A stretch of DNA of 52,067 nt from Nitrosomonas halophila (GCF_900107165.1 NZ_FNOY01000017.1:1-52067), one strand, 5' to 3'. Positions 1 through 9,948 are shown, numbered from the stretch's first letter. Notes: generated by a model not told the origin, from the letters alone. Numbers and translations are program-made.

Positions 1-131
1 GCACGGCTGTTACGCCTCTCCACCACCTCGATCTCCAGATGGGGAGCTTCTTTGCTGCCGCCCCAGCGAACGCCAGCATAGACAAATGACTTGAATTTCT
101 GCAGACGGTTTAGGATAGTCTGGATCTGCAT
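1..131 (-). CDS. ISL3 family transposase, N-terminal 43 residues (cut by window edge)
   Basis: The frame begins with an ATG at 131 behind a good Shine-Dalgarno sequence (AGGAG at about 138-142) and stays open to the edge. The N-terminus MQIQTILNRLQKFKSFVY followed by a VRWGG...LEIEV stretch is the pattern I associate with ISL3-type transposases, which continue into a zinc-binding domain and a DDE domain that would lie outside the window. No catalytic residue can be seen here, so whether the copy is intact is unknown. Confidence 0.65.
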   Translation of the reverse strand, partial: MQIQTILNRLQKFKSFVYAGVRWGGSKEAPHLEIEVVERRNSR

Positions 132-234
132 CCCGCTCTCTCCTGTGAAGTTGTTTGTGTCGCAACTTCATCTTCTCAGAGATTGGGCGGGGTGCTCCAC
201 TATCTCCGGCCACGGTCTTACAAAAGGCGCTTTC

Positions 235-262
235 GGTTACCCACAAATTCTGCCGAGGAGCC
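235..262. repeat. candidate terminal inverted repeat of the ISL3-type element
   Basis: This stretch, about 28 bases, lies 104 bp upstream of the transposase start and ends at the point where the reading frame coupled to the RNase T2 gene stops making sense. Its outer end is GGCTCC, fitting ISL3-type ends. The matching repeat is not in the window, so the assignment is by position and composition only. Confidence 0.45.
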
Positions 263-327
263 TTGATTTTTAACGACAACTTGACTTCGGCTCCGGATTT
301 TTGCATCCTGCTGAAGCTTGCTCTCAT
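262..327 (-). pseudogene. first 22 codons of an unknown gene cut by the ISL3-type element
   Basis: An ATG at 327 overlaps the TGA stop of the RNase T2 gene as ATGA, the coupling geometry seen at other junctions in this run of genes. The frame reads MRASFSRMQKSGAEVKLSLK and then meets the outer base of the insertion-sequence repeat at 262. The natural inference is a downstream gene whose start remains here and whose remainder lies beyond the element. The fragment is too short to recognise, and a chance start codon is possible. Confidence 0.3.
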
Positions 328-1331
328 TGAAGTCTCGCTCTCACCACTCTGAATGACTTGCCACAGCTCGTATTCTCTTTAGCATCCGGCGCGCGCGCCA
401 TCAGTTTACCGGGATCTTTTTCCTCTGCCAGATCTGCCGCAAAGTTCAAGCGTATTTCTAGCAATTTGTTTTGCTTGCAGATCAGCACCACTTTTCTGCG
501 CGCCGCATTTCCCAGTATTATCTCCATTTCGGTCATGAATGCGTCCGTCCGCACGACCTGCCCATGCATTCTTTGCATCATGCGCGCCATGCCTGCCTGA
601 TTGAACCAATGGGTTAGCGCTATTGACAAACTGAAGTACTCGTTTACGCTCCAATTCGTTTGGCACACTCCATGTTTATGCCATTGATGCCGCTGGAGAC
701 ATGATTGTGCTTTTACGCTAGGCATCACTTCCTTGAGTGACTCGCGAATTAGATGGTTGAGTGGAATCGCCGGGTAGCCACAAAAATCCTTTTCAGGTGC
801 ACCGACTTGGCCACAGAAGCCATAATTGGCTCCACATGATCTGTTGTTGGGCCATAGCCCATGCAATGCAAATCCACTTGACGGCCTGTTGTCGCCCTCC
901 CTAGTCTGGCATTCTTTTTTGCGAGAATTGATCGCACAGAAGGCAGGCTGCCAGGTCAAAGCCAGGACAAAGCTGTCCACTTTGCCGGGCACATTGCATT
1001 TGCTGGCACTGCTTTGAAGTGGCGGATCTCCCCTGACAATCCCGCAAGCTGCCTCAACCCATCGCTCCGCAGGCTGGGCGGCTGGAACTCTAATTCGGTA
1101 CCATAATGGATTCTGAATTCGATTCGCTTCGAATACAGCGTAAGCTTTTCCCGGCTCAAGCCGAATATCGCCAGGATTGGTCTGTTTATTTTTTGAGAAA
1201 TAGACCGGACACGCTTGGGTAGCCGTGAATTCGCCGACAAAGCGCGCCGCCCAGGCAGGGTCGGTAACTGTAACTATTAGGCACGCACCTAGCCAACCAA
1301 GAATGAATATTACATGACGACAGCTACGCAT
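324..1331 (-). CDS. Secreted ribonuclease T2 family protein
   Basis: A 335-residue exported RNase of the T2 family, which cleaves single-stranded RNA through 2',3'-cyclic phosphates. A signal peptide covers residues 1-28 (hydrophobic core IFILGWLGACLIV, cleavage after PAWA). About 80 residues of a Cys-containing, SH3-like N-terminal region follow, then the catalytic domain: conserved segment I is FALHGLWPN (His157) and segment II is RHQWHKHGVC (His215, Lys219, His220). Segment II normally reads HEW; here the Glu is Gln, which could lower activity since that Glu helps catalysis in fungal RNase T2. Many Cys residues suggest disulfides and a periplasmic or extracellular location. It is the last intact gene of a minus-strand run, 27 bp downstream of the PBP4-type gene. 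Confidence 0.85.
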   Translation of the reverse strand: MRSCRHVIFILGWLGACLIVTVTDPAWAARFVGEFTATQACPVYFSKNKQTNPGDIRLEPGKAYAVFEANRIQNPLWYRIRVPAAQPAERWVEAACGIVRGDPPLQSSASKCNVPGKVDSFVLALTWQPAFCAINSRKKECQTREGDNRPSSGFALHGLWPNNRSCGANYGFCGQVGAPEKDFCGYPAIPLNHLIRESLKEVMPSVKAQSCLQRHQWHKHGVCQTNWSVNEYFSLSIALTHWFNQAGMARMMQRMHGQVVRTDAFMTEMEIILGNAARRKVVLICKQNKLLEIRLNFAADLAEEKDPGKLMARAPDAKENTSCGKSFRVVRARLQ

Positions 1332-1358
1332 TTCTATTCGCTATGCTTACCTGAGCGT

Positions 1359-2807
1359 TTATTTAGCACTTTGATACAACCACTCCAGCAAGCGATCGAT
1401 AGCAGGTTTTGCATTTGCTGCATTGGCATGGTTAGCCATAAAAACAACGACATAACGCCGGTTATTCTTGCCCAATACATAACCTGCGACAGCAGAAACA
1501 TCCCTCAATGATCCCGTCTTTATATGCGCTCTTGCCGCAACCCCTGAACGCTTCAATCGATTCCTAGCAGTGCCATCAACAGCCACGATTGCCAGTGAAG
1601 CCATTAATTCTGGCATGACGGGACTATGGTAGGCTACCTGCAGCAAATCACCCAAATGACGCGCGCTGATGCGGGCTCTGCGTGATAACCCGGAGCCATT
1701 TTCGATAATCATCTCAGGAAAATTTAAACGCTTGGCGAATAACCACTGCTGAATCGCAGCATAAGCCAAGTCTAGTGAAACGAACTTTTCTCCGTTTGCC
1801 TGCGTTTCACCCAGAGAGAGAAAAAGTTGCCTGGCGGCTACATTATTACTGTATTTATTAATGCCACGGATAACTTCAGCAAGCGGGGGCGAATGATAAA
1901 CCTTGAGTGGGAGCAACGACTCTGGCACTGAACCGCGTCGCACACCACCTTCGAATGTTCCGCCTAGCTGCGACCATAAATCTCTGAACAGATCGTAAAT
2001 ATATGCGGTACTCTCATGCAAACTCAAATAGTATGTATTTTGACCGCAATCAACCGAGTAAGCACCATTGAGCAATACTGAGACGTGACCATTTCCCGCT
2101 TCGTGAGGACGCACATCGGCACGAACTGCATTTCGCCAGTAGCCACACTTTTTTTTGGTAAGTCTTAGGTTATTCTGCAAATCCAGCAATGGCGTCTCAG
2201 GATCAGCGATAACTCGCACCCTATCATGCTGCGGATCAGGAAACAAATGCACTGCCGAGGTACGGTAATTCACCAATAACGCTTCCGGAAGCACGTTATA
2301 GGTCTTGTAGGGCTGCCCATCAAAAGCGCCCGGATCTTCTTGAGAAAGACTATAATGGCTATAATCCAGAACCAGATCGCCAGTGATGGCTTTCAATCCA
2401 GTTTGCCGGATTTGCCGCATGAGCACCCAGAAATTTTCCAGATTTAAATTTGGATCACCATAACCCTTAATGATCAAATCGCCGGTGAGTTTGCCTTGCT
2501 CAAGCGTCCCGCTGGCATAAACTTCGGTTCTCCATGTGTATGCCGGCCCGAGCAATTCCAATCCCGCATAAGTTGTCACGAGCTTCATGACTGAGGCAGG
2601 ATTCATGGCGGCATCGGCATTAATCGCCAACAGCGGTTGACTTGCATCCACTTCGCGCACATAAACACCAACCGCTGTTTCTGGAATGCGCGCTTTTGTC
2701 AGCGCTTGCCTGACAACTTCCGGCAAACCCGATGCACTCGCTGGAAATATTAAAGCGATTAACAGTCCAAACAGCCAAGCTCTGAGTGAAGTTGTGAAAA
2801 GAATCAT
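1359..2807 (-). CDS. dacB: D-alanyl-D-alanine carboxypeptidase/endopeptidase, PBP4 (DacB) family
   Basis: A periplasmic class C penicillin-binding protein that trims or cleaves peptidoglycan cross-links. All three active-site motifs are present: SxxK as SVMK (Ser72-Lys75), SxN as SNN in KYSNNVAARQ, and KTG in HIKTGSL near the C-terminus. The long insert between the first two motifs is typical of PBP4. The open frame begins with TTG at 2816, but the ATG at 2807 starts a clean signal peptide (MILFTTSLRAWLFGLLIALI...SASG) and is preferred, giving 482 residues. It follows the small lipoprotein gene by 19 bp. Confidence 0.93.
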   Translation of the reverse strand: MILFTTSLRAWLFGLLIALIFPASASGLPEVVRQALTKARIPETAVGVYVREVDASQPLLAINADAAMNPASVMKLVTTYAGLELLGPAYTWRTEVYASGTLEQGKLTGDLIIKGYGDPNLNLENFWVLMRQIRQTGLKAITGDLVLDYSHYSLSQEDPGAFDGQPYKTYNVLPEALLVNYRTSAVHLFPDPQHDRVRVIADPETPLLDLQNNLRLTKKKCGYWRNAVRADVRPHEAGNGHVSVLLNGAYSVDCGQNTYYLSLHESTAYIYDLFRDLWSQLGGTFEGGVRRGSVPESLLPLKVYHSPPLAEVIRGINKYSNNVAARQLFLSLGETQANGEKFVSLDLAYAAIQQWLFAKRLNFPEMIIENGSGLSRRARISARHLGDLLQVAYHSPVMPELMASLAIVAVDGTARNRLKRSGVAARAHIKTGSLRDVSAVAGYVLGKNNRRYVVVFMANHANAANAKPAIDRLLEWLYQSAK

Positions 2808-2826
2808 TTGATCCAATCAAATCCGG

Positions 2827-3159
2827 TCATCGCGTCCCACGACAAATGGAAAAGCCATCATCCCAGCCCATGCGATATTGTCCATCGCTGACATAGCGAT
2901 TTTCATCCTTGTATGCATAAGAAGTGCGTTTTGCGGTCTCACACCCATCTATATAACCTTCCTGGGTTGCCTTTGGATAACCCGTAAGATTGTAGGTTGG
3001 CCGCGTGCTGGGCGGCAAAGGTCCGGCGGGCCTTGGCTTGCTCAATGCATCAGCAGGCGTCTGCCCAGGAATGGGTTGCGCCGATTCGTCCGGCGGATAC
3101 TTGCTCGTGGCGCACCCAGCCAAACCTATCACCACAGCCACAATAAAAACTCGCAACAT
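2827..3159 (-). CDS. Small putative outer-membrane lipoprotein
   Basis: The product begins MLRVFIVAVVIGLAGCATSK, a lipoprotein signal peptide with lipobox LAGC, so the mature protein of about 95 residues should be lipid-anchored. The mature part is Pro-rich at first (PIPGQTPADALSKPRPAGPLPPSTRP), then has a compact region with three Tyr residues and two Cys (DGCETAKR and FSICRGTR) that could form a disulfide. The open frame extends to an ATG at 3171, but the ATG at 3159 is preceded by AGGG at a good distance. It lies just after sucD. I recognise no family and assign no function. Confidence 0.75.
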   Translation of the reverse strand: MLRVFIVAVVIGLAGCATSKYPPDESAQPIPGQTPADALSKPRPAGPLPPSTRPTYNLTGYPKATQEGYIDGCETAKRTSYAYKDENRYVSDGQYRMGWDDGFSICRGTR

Positions 3160-3187
3160 TTCAGCCCTCATAGCTCGATCACAAAGA

Positions 3188-4063
3188 TCACAATACCGAT
3201 TTTAAAAGCTTGCCCATTTCGGCCGGATTGCGCGTGACACGAATCCCGCATGCTTCCATGACGGCAATTTTTTCCTGCGCTGTACCCTGGCCACCGGCAA
3301 TAATTGCCCCGGCATGCCCCATACGCTTGCCCGGGGGCGCTGTCACACCGGCAATAAACCCAACAACAGGTTTTTTCATGTGCGCTTTGACCCAGCTGGC
3401 GCACGCTTCCTCGTCGGTGCCTCCAATCTCGCCCACCATCAGCACTGCATCTGTCTCGCTATCATCGTTAAACAATTTCATGACATCCAGATGCTTGAGA
3501 CCATTGATCGGATCACCGCCGATCCCAATACAGGTCGACTGCCCCAAACCCAGCTCTGTGAGCTGCGCCACGGCTTCATAAGTTAATGTACCAGACCGGG
3601 AAACCACACCAATTCTGCCTGGCTGATGAATAGCACCAGGCATGATACCGATTTTCAGCTCGCCGGGTGTGATGATACCTGGACAATTTGGACCAATCAG
3701 CAAGGTCTTATTTCCCCGCATGCGCGCACGCGTCCGCAGCATGTCTCGCACAGGAATGCCTTCTGTAATACAGATCACCAAATCGAGTTCTGCTTCGACT
3801 GCTTCATCAATCGCGGCAGCGGCATGAGCAGGTGGCACATAAATTACGGAAACTGTTGCGCCCGTCTGCTGCCTGGCTTCCTTGACAGTTGCAAAAACCG
3901 GGATACCCTCAAAGCCCTCTCCTGCCTTTTTGGGATTCACTCCCGCCACAAAGCAATCCTTCCCATGGGCATATTCACGGCATTGACGGGTATGGAACTG
4001 TCCTGTTTTACCGGTTATGCCCTGCGTAATGACACGTGTCTCGCGATTAATCAAAATAGCCAT
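3188..4063 (-). CDS. sucD: Succinyl-CoA synthetase (ADP-forming) alpha subunit
   Basis: The alpha subunit of the TCA-cycle enzyme interconverting succinyl-CoA and succinate with nucleotide phosphorylation. At 291 residues it has the usual length. The CoA-binding Rossmann domain is at the N-terminus (TRVITQGITGKTGQFH), and the phosphohistidine segment reads KRMGHAGAIIAGGQGTA, with the His near residue 247. It lies 3 bp downstream of sucC, the standard arrangement for the two subunits. The tight linkage of sucCD to an upstream sensor kinase is less usual. Confidence 0.97.
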   Translation of the reverse strand: MAILINRETRVITQGITGKTGQFHTRQCREYAHGKDCFVAGVNPKKAGEGFEGIPVFATVKEARQQTGATVSVIYVPPAHAAAAIDEAVEAELDLVICITEGIPVRDMLRTRARMRGNKTLLIGPNCPGIITPGELKIGIMPGAIHQPGRIGVVSRSGTLTYEAVAQLTELGLGQSTCIGIGGDPINGLKHLDVMKLFNDDSETDAVLMVGEIGGTDEEACASWVKAHMKKPVVGFIAGVTAPPGKRMGHAGAIIAGGQGTAQEKIAVMEACGIRVTRNPAEMGKLLKSVL

Positions 4064-4066
4064 CGA

Positions 4067-5260
4067 TCATCCCCCTTTGGTGGTTGATTCAGACTGACAC
4101 TGTGCAGCAGCCTCAACTGCCTTGCTGGCGGCATCTGCCATATTGCTGGCGGAAATGATGGACAAACCGGATTCCTGCAAAATCTTTCTCCCCAACTCAA
4201 CATTGGTTCCTTCCAGGCGTACGATCAATGGAACTTCCAGTCTTACTTCTCGCGCAGCCTGCACGATTCCCTCGGCGATGACATCGCAGCGCATGATACC
4301 GCCAAAGATATTCACCAGAATGGCTTTCAGGCGGGGATTGCGCAGCATTATTTTGAATGCGGCCGTTACATTATCAGCCGTCGCCCCACCCCCCACATCC
4401 AAAAAATTGGCGGGACTCCCGCCATACAGCTTGATAATGTCCATGGTTGCCATCGCCAGTCCAGCACCATTCACGAGGCAGCCGATATCGCCATCCAGCG
4501 GAATATAGGAAAGCGCATGCTTGGACGCCTCGACTTCCAGCGGATCCTCTTCCTCCAGATCACGCAAAGCGGCGATCTCTGGATGGCGCAGGAGCGCGTT
4601 ATCATCAAAATTGAGTTTGGCATCCAATGCCATCAAGTGATCATCAGGGGTCAGAACCAAAGGATTGATCTCAAGCAACGACACATCATTCTCATCAAAT
4701 GCCTGGTAAAGCGCATTCAACATGGAAATGGCCGCCGGAAAACATGATTCGGGCAGTCGGATCTGGCGCACAATCGCCTCTGCATCCTGTGCCTCAAGTC
4801 CAGTCAGTGGATTAATCGAAACCTTGTGTATTTTGTTCGGCGTACTCGCTGCAACCTGCTCGATATCCATACCTCCCGCTTCACTGGCAATCAGACTGAT
4901 GCACTGCTGAGCGCGGTCTACCACCAGCGCCACATAATATTCATGACTGATGCTGACCTCCTGTTCGACATAAAGCCGTCGAACCATCCTGCCTTCTGGA
5001 CCGGTTTGGAGGGTAACCAGTGGACGATGCAGCATCGCTTCGGCATGCTGGCGGACTTCTGCGATCGACTTTGCCAGTTTTATGCCGCCTGCTTTGCCGC
5101 GCCCACCTGCATAGATTTGCGCCTTGACCACCCATTTGTCTCCACCCAATTGATTGGCCGCAACAATCGCCTCCTCTACACTAAAGCAAGCCACGCCTGC
5201 CGGAATAGGCACACCGTAGTCACTTAAAATTTTTTTTGCCTGGTACTCATGAATTTTCAT
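4067..5260 (-). CDS. sucC: Succinyl-CoA synthetase (ADP-forming) beta subunit
   Basis: The beta subunit, 397 residues, carries the ATP-grasp fold that binds nucleotide and succinate. The N-terminus [20 protein letters not shown] is family-typical, followed by [18 protein letters not shown] in the ATP-grasp region and [17 protein letters not shown] in the C-terminal domain. Its start codon overlaps the stop of the hybrid kinase gene (ATGA at 5257-5260), so translation of sucC is probably coupled to the kinase. The C-terminus ends [10 protein letters not shown], slightly longer than some homologues. Confidence 0.97.
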   Translation of the reverse strand: MKIHEYQAKKILSDYGVPIPAGVACFSVEEAIVAANQLGGDKWVVKAQIYAGGRGKAGGIKLAKSIAEVRQHAEAMLHRPLVTLQTGPEGRMVRRLYVEQEVSISHEYYVALVVDRAQQCISLIASEAGGMDIEQVAASTPNKIHKVSINPLTGLEAQDAEAIVRQIRLPESCFPAAISMLNALYQAFDENDVSLLEINPLVLTPDDHLMALDAKLNFDDNALLRHPEIAALRDLEEEDPLEVEASKHALSYIPLDGDIGCLVNGAGLAMATMDIIKLYGGSPANFLDVGGGATADNVTAAFKIMLRNPRLKAILVNIFGGIMRCDVIAEGIVQAAREVRLEVPLIVRLEGTNVELGRKILQESGLSIISASNMADAASKAVEAAAQCQSESTTKGG

Positions 5261-8200
5261 CTTGGCCCCTCTTGAAGATCCTGCTCACCAGGATATACTT
5301 CCCACTTCCCGATATATGCCTCGACATCAGTCAATTCTGCTTCGAATTGCGGCAACAATACCGCCAATTTCTCCGCTTCACAGTTTTTCGCTGCGACCTC
5401 GATCTGTGCACACCACTCGCCCAATGCCAGCGCTCCGACTGCGCGTGCGGATGACTTAAGCTTGTGTGCAGCGGCCTTAATTTGATCGAATCGGCCAGCA
5501 CCTATGGACAGCTGTAATTGATCAGCAATTTTTCTGGCATCCAAACGGAAATCCAGTAAAAATTTTTGGATCAAAATTGGATCATCTCCGATCAACTTTT
5601 TGAGCACAGCAATATCGAGAGCGATTTTCTGATCCGTCACCTGTGGCCGCATATCATGCTTGCCTGCTGGCCGCCCCGGCTCAGAAGCGGATTCAGGCAA
5701 CCACTTGCCGAGCATTGCCTTAAGCTGCTCCAGTTGCACTGGCTTGCTCAGATAATCATTCATGCCCAGCACGCGGCATCTCTCTGCTTCGCCTTTGAGC
5801 GCATTGGCTGTCAATGCGATTATCGGAATTCGGTGCTTGTCAGTATCGCCAGCACGGATTGATTGTGTCAACTGATAGCCGTCCATTTCCGGCATATGCA
5901 AATCAGTGAGTATCAGTGCATATTCACCACTCTGCCAGCGCTGCAACGCTTCACGTCCATTGGAAGCAACATCTAGCGCATACCCGAGCAGAGCGAGCTG
6001 CTGGCGAATGACCTTCTGGTTAATCTCATTGTCTTCGGCCACCAGTATTAATTTCCCTTGCCGCAGCGCTTCCTCTCGCGAAGGGGGCGCAACCTCCCTG
6101 ACACTGCCTGCAGCTACGGCCTGATCATCCTCCAGCTCCGCCCGGCCCGCAGCAGCGGCCACAGCCTGTAAAAAAGCATCGCGATAAAGGATATTACCAT
6201 CGAGTGTCACGATCTTTCTGCCTTCCTTACGGCCGCGGTGACGCCGGCCACGCCGAATGATCACGAAATGCGGCTCGTCTTGCAAAGCAAGATTGAATCG
6301 AGTGCGAAAGGCCGCCCGCAATTCATCGATACAGGGCTCTTCCTCACCGGCATCAATAACCAGTAACCACTGGCCAGCAGGCAGGGCTTTGATTCGCGCC
6401 TGGGCTTGCGACAAGTTGGACTCCAGCTCAACCCTGGCGCCTGCATAGCGGAGGTAGGCAGCCAAATCGCGGTCCAACCCCTTTTCATGACCCAGCACCA
6501 GGCACGACAATCCCGACAGATCGGTCTCCTGTCCGCCAACATTAACGGCCCCTCCCGGCAAAGCCCGGAAGGGTATCTGAACAGTAAAGATAGACCCTGC
6601 ATCAGGTTTGCTTCGTACAAAAATTTCACCTTTCAGCAACTCGACTATTCGACGGCAAATTGTCAGGCCCAGTCCGGTTCCGCCAAAACGGCGCGTGGTG
6701 GAGGTATCTCCCTGAGAAAAGGGGGTAAACAAACGCCCCATGATCGCATCATTCATCCCCACGCCATTATCGGCAATCTGAAATGACACTGTTGCAATAT
6801 CCTCGCCCAATTCGACTGGCACGACTTGTACTGCCACCCGCCCGGGACGCTGCAGGCCGCTTGAAAACTTGATGGCGTTATTGATCAAATTAACCAGCAC
6901 TTGCCGGAGGCGCAAGGCATCGCCGAGCACATTGTCCGGCAATGCCGGATCGACAAACAGCGTCAGCTCGATACCTTTACTGGCAGCCAAATGCTCCATC
7001 ATTCCGCATGCGCGCTCCACCACTGTTGCCAAAGACATAGGCGCTTGCTCAATCTCCAGCTTGCCTGCTTCAATTTTGGAAAAATCGAGAATATCCTCAA
7101 TGATTTCAAGCAGCGCAAAAGCCGATTCACGAATCAGATCCGCCATTTCCTTCTGATAGCTGCTCAGACTGGTCTGGCTCAAAACATCGATCATGCCGAT
7201 CACCCCATTCATCGGCGTACGAATTTCATGGCTCATGGCGGCAAGAAAAGCAGATTTCGCTTGATTGGCCTGCTCTGCCTCCAACCGGGCCTGCTCCAGA
7301 TCCTGACGAATTTTGACATGCTCGCGAATATCGCGCATCACACCCGTGAAATGACGCTTATTGCCCACAAAATACTCACTGACCGCAAGATAAACTGGGA
7401 TCAGCGCACCACTCTTATGCACCCCCTCAACTTCACGCCCTAGTCCAACCCCATGCCCGCCCGGCAGATAGGGGCGGCCCACGTACGCCTGACCGTGGCC
7501 GGTTTCACAATAGCGTTGCATATAAAACTCATGTTGGCTCCGGTCCGGCTCGGGCACCAGGATCGCGACATTCTGTCCCACTGCTTCTTCCGGGGTGTAG
7601 CCAAACAGCTTCTCCATGACCGGATTGACTGACAACATCACGCCACGCTCATCAGTCGTTACCACGCAATCGACCATATGTTGAACGACAGAACGCGTTT
7701 CTTCTTCCTTGATGGCCAATTCAGCATTGACCCGCTCCAACCTGGCCGTGCGTTCGGCCACGCGCGCTTCCAGATGCCGATAACTAATATTCAACCGGTC
7801 TGTCATCGTATTGAAAGCGCTGGCCAACTGCCCAATTTCATCCCACCCCTCTCTAGGCACATGTTGCTGAAGATTACCGGCGGTGATCGCCTGCGCACAT
7901 TCATTCAGATTTTTGAGCGGCATCACTACGCGCCGATTAAATAGCAGCGCCCCCAAAATAGCAGCCACAAAAGTCAGCCCAAGCACCACCAGCCCCATAA
8001 TGCGCATTTGCAGCACGGAAGCAAACGCCTCCTCCGCGTCAATCTGCACTACCATTCCCCAGTTCATTCGGGGCAAATAGCGCCATGCAGCCACTACTTG
8101 CTCGCCTCGGTAATCGGTCGTTATGCCACCGCCCGGTAAGCCACTCAGACTATATTGAACGGCTGCTGAAAACAACGGTTCATCCAGTGGGATGCTTCGC

Positions 8201-8952
8201 TCTAAGGCGGCATCGGGATCTCCCCGCAAGGGCGCCATGACCAGCGCGGAATGCTCGCTCTCCAACCGGGTCACGATTGTTTCCCCACTCTCTCCAAGTC
8301 CGACATTATTGGTCAGCACATCGAATACATGCTGGCTGTAGATCTGCAAAGCCAACACGCCTTGCAAATCGTCATCGATCAGAATGGGCACGGCAATAAA
8401 AGCCGCTATCGCACCATGAGAGGGCGCATAATGCTCGAAATCGGAGAGACTGCTTGCGCGTGTCGCCAAGGTCTGACGGAAGACATGGGCAAGGCCTGTG
8501 TCGCGGTAGGGCCCATCAAATAGATTGGTGGCAAAATCGGATTCATGACTGACGGTAAAAACCAGCCAACCGTCAAGTGAAATCAGAAACAGATCATAAT
8601 AGCCCGCACCTTCCAGAAAACGGGCGAAATGATTATAGTAACGCGCATTGAGCGCGTGGTAGCTCTCGGAGTCCACCCCGTCGCGCGCAAACACTTCGCT
8701 AAATTCGAGGATTGCCTGATGCGTCGTATCTGCCGCCTGGATCACATTCGCATCCAGCACACGTTCACGCAGATAAAAATCGATTTGTTCAACTTTCTTG
8801 TCGGCAAGTGATGACACTTTCTGAATAGCCGACCTGTGGATTTCACCTTCAAAAATATGCAAAAGGCCGTAACCCACCAACGCGATTGGCAATAACGCCA
8901 CCAGCGCGAACCAGATGGCAAATCGCTGAGTAAGCGAAGTCAGTGCTATCAT
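5257..8952 (-). CDS. Membrane-bound hybrid sensor histidine kinase (Cache-HAMP-PAS-HisKA-HATPase-REC-HPt)
   Basis: A 1231-residue multi-step phosphorelay kinase of the BarA/ArcB type. TM1 is at about 11-33, a periplasmic Cache-like sensor at 40-310, TM2 at 318-339, HAMP at 340-393, a coiled coil to 420 and PAS at 420-545. HisKA has phospho-acceptor His575 ([10 protein letters not shown]); the ATPase domain has the N box near 691, DNGVGM at 728 and GGTGLGL at 757. A receiver-like domain at 813-935 lacks the usual acidic pocket and looks degenerate. The true receiver spans 967-1085 (Asp1017 in [11 protein letters not shown]) and an HPt domain follows (His1163 in [10 protein letters not shown]). 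The signal is unknown. It sits between an aldolase gene (4-bp overlap upstream) and sucC (4-bp overlap downstream), suggesting a link to carbon metabolism; no partner response regulator is adjacent. Confidence 0.93.
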   Translation of the reverse strand: MIALTSLTQRFAIWFALVALLPIALVGYGLLHIFEGEIHRSAIQKVSSLADKKVEQIDFYLRERVLDANVIQAADTTHQAILEFSEVFARDGVDSESYHALNARYYNHFARFLEGAGYYDLFLISLDGWLVFTVSHESDFATNLFDGPYRDTGLAHVFRQTLATRASSLSDFEHYAPSHGAIAAFIAVPILIDDDLQGVLALQIYSQHVFDVLTNNVGLGESGETIVTRLESEHSALVMAPLRGDPDAALERSIPLDEPLFSAAVQYSLSGLPGGGITTDYRGEQVVAAWRYLPRMNWGMVVQIDAEEAFASVLQMRIMGLVVLGLTFVAAILGALLFNRRVVMPLKNLNECAQAITAGNLQQHVPREGWDEIGQLASAFNTMTDRLNISYRHLEARVAERTARLERVNAELAIKEEETRSVVQHMVDCVVTTDERGVMLSVNPVMEKLFGYTPEEAVGQNVAILVPEPDRSQHEFYMQRYCETGHGQAYVGRPYLPGGHGVGLGREVEGVHKSGALIPVYLAVSEYFVGNKRHFTGVMRDIREHVKIRQDLEQARLEAEQANQAKSAFLAAMSHEIRTPMNGVIGMIDVLSQTSLSSYQKEMADLIRESAFALLEIIEDILDFSKIEAGKLEIEQAPMSLATVVERACGMMEHLAASKGIELTLFVDPALPDNVLGDALRLRQVLVNLINNAIKFSSGLQRPGRVAVQVVPVELGEDIATVSFQIADNGVGMNDAIMGRLFTPFSQGDTSTTRRFGGTGLGLTICRRIVELLKGEIFVRSKPDAGSIFTVQIPFRALPGGAVNVGGQETDLSGLSCLVLGHEKGLDRDLAAYLRYAGARVELESNLSQAQARIKALPAGQWLLVIDAGEEEPCIDELRAAFRTRFNLALQDEPHFVIIRRGRRHRGRKEGRKIVTLDGNILYRDAFLQAVAAAAGRAELEDDQAVAAGSVREVAPPSREEALRQGKLILVAEDNEINQKVIRQQLALLGYALDVASNGREALQRWQSGEYALILTDLHMPEMDGYQLTQSIRAGDTDKHRIPIIALTANALKGEAERCRVLGMNDYLSKPVQLEQLKAMLGKWLPESASEPGRPAGKHDMRPQVTDQKIALDIAVLKKLIGDDPILIQKFLLDFRLDARKIADQLQLSIGAGRFDQIKAAAHKLKSSARAVGALALGEWCAQIEVAAKNCEAEKLAVLLPQFEAELTDVEAYIGKWEVYPGEQDLQEGPR

Positions 8953-9737
8953 TCCAGCAGGCAGTCTGGATGGTGTTTCAGCGAGCGCCTCGCGTAGTAG
9001 GCGAATGCGCTGGCGCTGCGTTGCGCACGCAGAATCCAGTCATGCGCTTCACGTCCCAATGCCGGTTCGATGGGTTGTATGGCGCCCGCGGCACTCGCCA
9101 GCAACTGCATCCGGGCGGCCCGCTCGAATGCCAATGCCAACAAGCATGATTCCTCGATACTGGTGCACGCGACCAGCAACCCATGATGCGCGAGCAACAA
9201 TGCCCGCTTGCTGCCCAACGCACCCGCGATCAGCTCACCCTCCTCATTGCCCACCGGCACGCCCGGCCATTTGGGCAGAAAAGCGACTTCGTCATACAAC
9301 ACGCAATTATCCATATGCGAAATTTCGAGAGGCACTTCCAGCATACTGAGCGCTGCCGTATGCACCGCATGCGTATGGATGATACAACTGACATCAGGGC
9401 GCGCGCGATACACCCAGGCATGAAAACGGTTGGCAGGATTCGGCATGCCACTTCCTTGCAATACCTGCAAATCCTCATCGACCAACAGCAAATTATGCGC
9501 GCTGATTTCGTCGAATCCCAATCCCAACTGCTGTGTCAGAAACGTTCCCGGCGCATCTCCGCGGGCGGTAATCTGCCCGGCCAATCCCGAATCATGCCCA
9601 TTATCAAACAGAATCCGGCAGGTGAGCGCGATTTTCTGGCGAGCTGAAAAGTCAGTTTCCCGCCTTTCGCTCTCCATTTGATCAAAAGTTCGCTGCATCA
9701 ACTGCTGTTTATCGAGACTGTATGTATCACCGCTCAT
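8949..9737 (-). CDS. Class II aldolase/adducin family protein
   Basis: A 262-residue protein of the zinc-dependent class II aldolase/adducin fold, whose members act on sugar phosphates such as fuculose- or ribulose-phosphate or on related substrates. The metal-binding signature is visible as CIIHTHAVHTAALS (two His) with a third His segment LLLAHHGLLVA. The N-terminus includes DNGHDSGLAGQITARG, like the substrate-binding loop of the family. The substrate cannot be predicted. Its stop overlaps the start of the hybrid kinase gene, making it the first gene of the run that leads into sucCD; a dyad at 9925-9948 lies upstream. Confidence 0.88.
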   Translation of the reverse strand: MSGDTYSLDKQQLMQRTFDQMESERRETDFSARQKIALTCRILFDNGHDSGLAGQITARGDAPGTFLTQQLGLGFDEISAHNLLLVDEDLQVLQGSGMPNPANRFHAWVYRARPDVSCIIHTHAVHTAALSMLEVPLEISHMDNCVLYDEVAFLPKWPGVPVGNEEGELIAGALGSKRALLLAHHGLLVACTSIEESCLLALAFERAARMQLLASAAGAIQPIEPALGREAHDWILRAQRSASAFAYYARRSLKHHPDCLLE

Positions 9738-9924
9738 GCTGAATTTCCTATCATCAAAACCAAATCACTCGCTCAGTCCGGGTCTCTGCTGATCCGGGTG
9801 CCTTCGCCCGAACAAGCAGAAACTTGCATTTCTCCAAGACCAGCGTCGCCCCCAAAGAATAGCCCAGACTGACGCAAAGCACTGTTACTTGACCTGGCAA
9901 CCATAATAATGGTTAGTTATTCTT

Positions 9925-9948
9925 TGTACAACAACATGTTATTGTACA
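9925..9948. promoter_or_regulatory. 24-bp imperfect dyad, possible operator
   Basis: The arms TGTACAACAA and TTATTGTACA are inverted repeats with one mismatch around a central CATG. A two-fold symmetric site in an AT-rich divergent intergenic region, about 190 bp upstream of the aldolase start, is what an operator for a dimeric regulator looks like. I cannot name the regulator. Confidence 0.35.

Larger units (their letters stand above)
1..262 (-). mobile_element. ISL3-type insertion sequence, left part only
   Basis: The element runs off the left edge of the window. It contains the start of a transposase on the minus strand (1-131) and ends at a candidate terminal inverted repeat at 235-262, which read outward-in begins GGCTCCTCGGCAGA. 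ISL3-family ends commonly start with GGC and make 8-bp target duplications; the 8 bases next to the end (263-270, ttgatttt) are the predicted duplicated target, but the other copy lies outside the window. The family assignment rests mainly on the transposase N-terminus. Confidence 0.65.
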
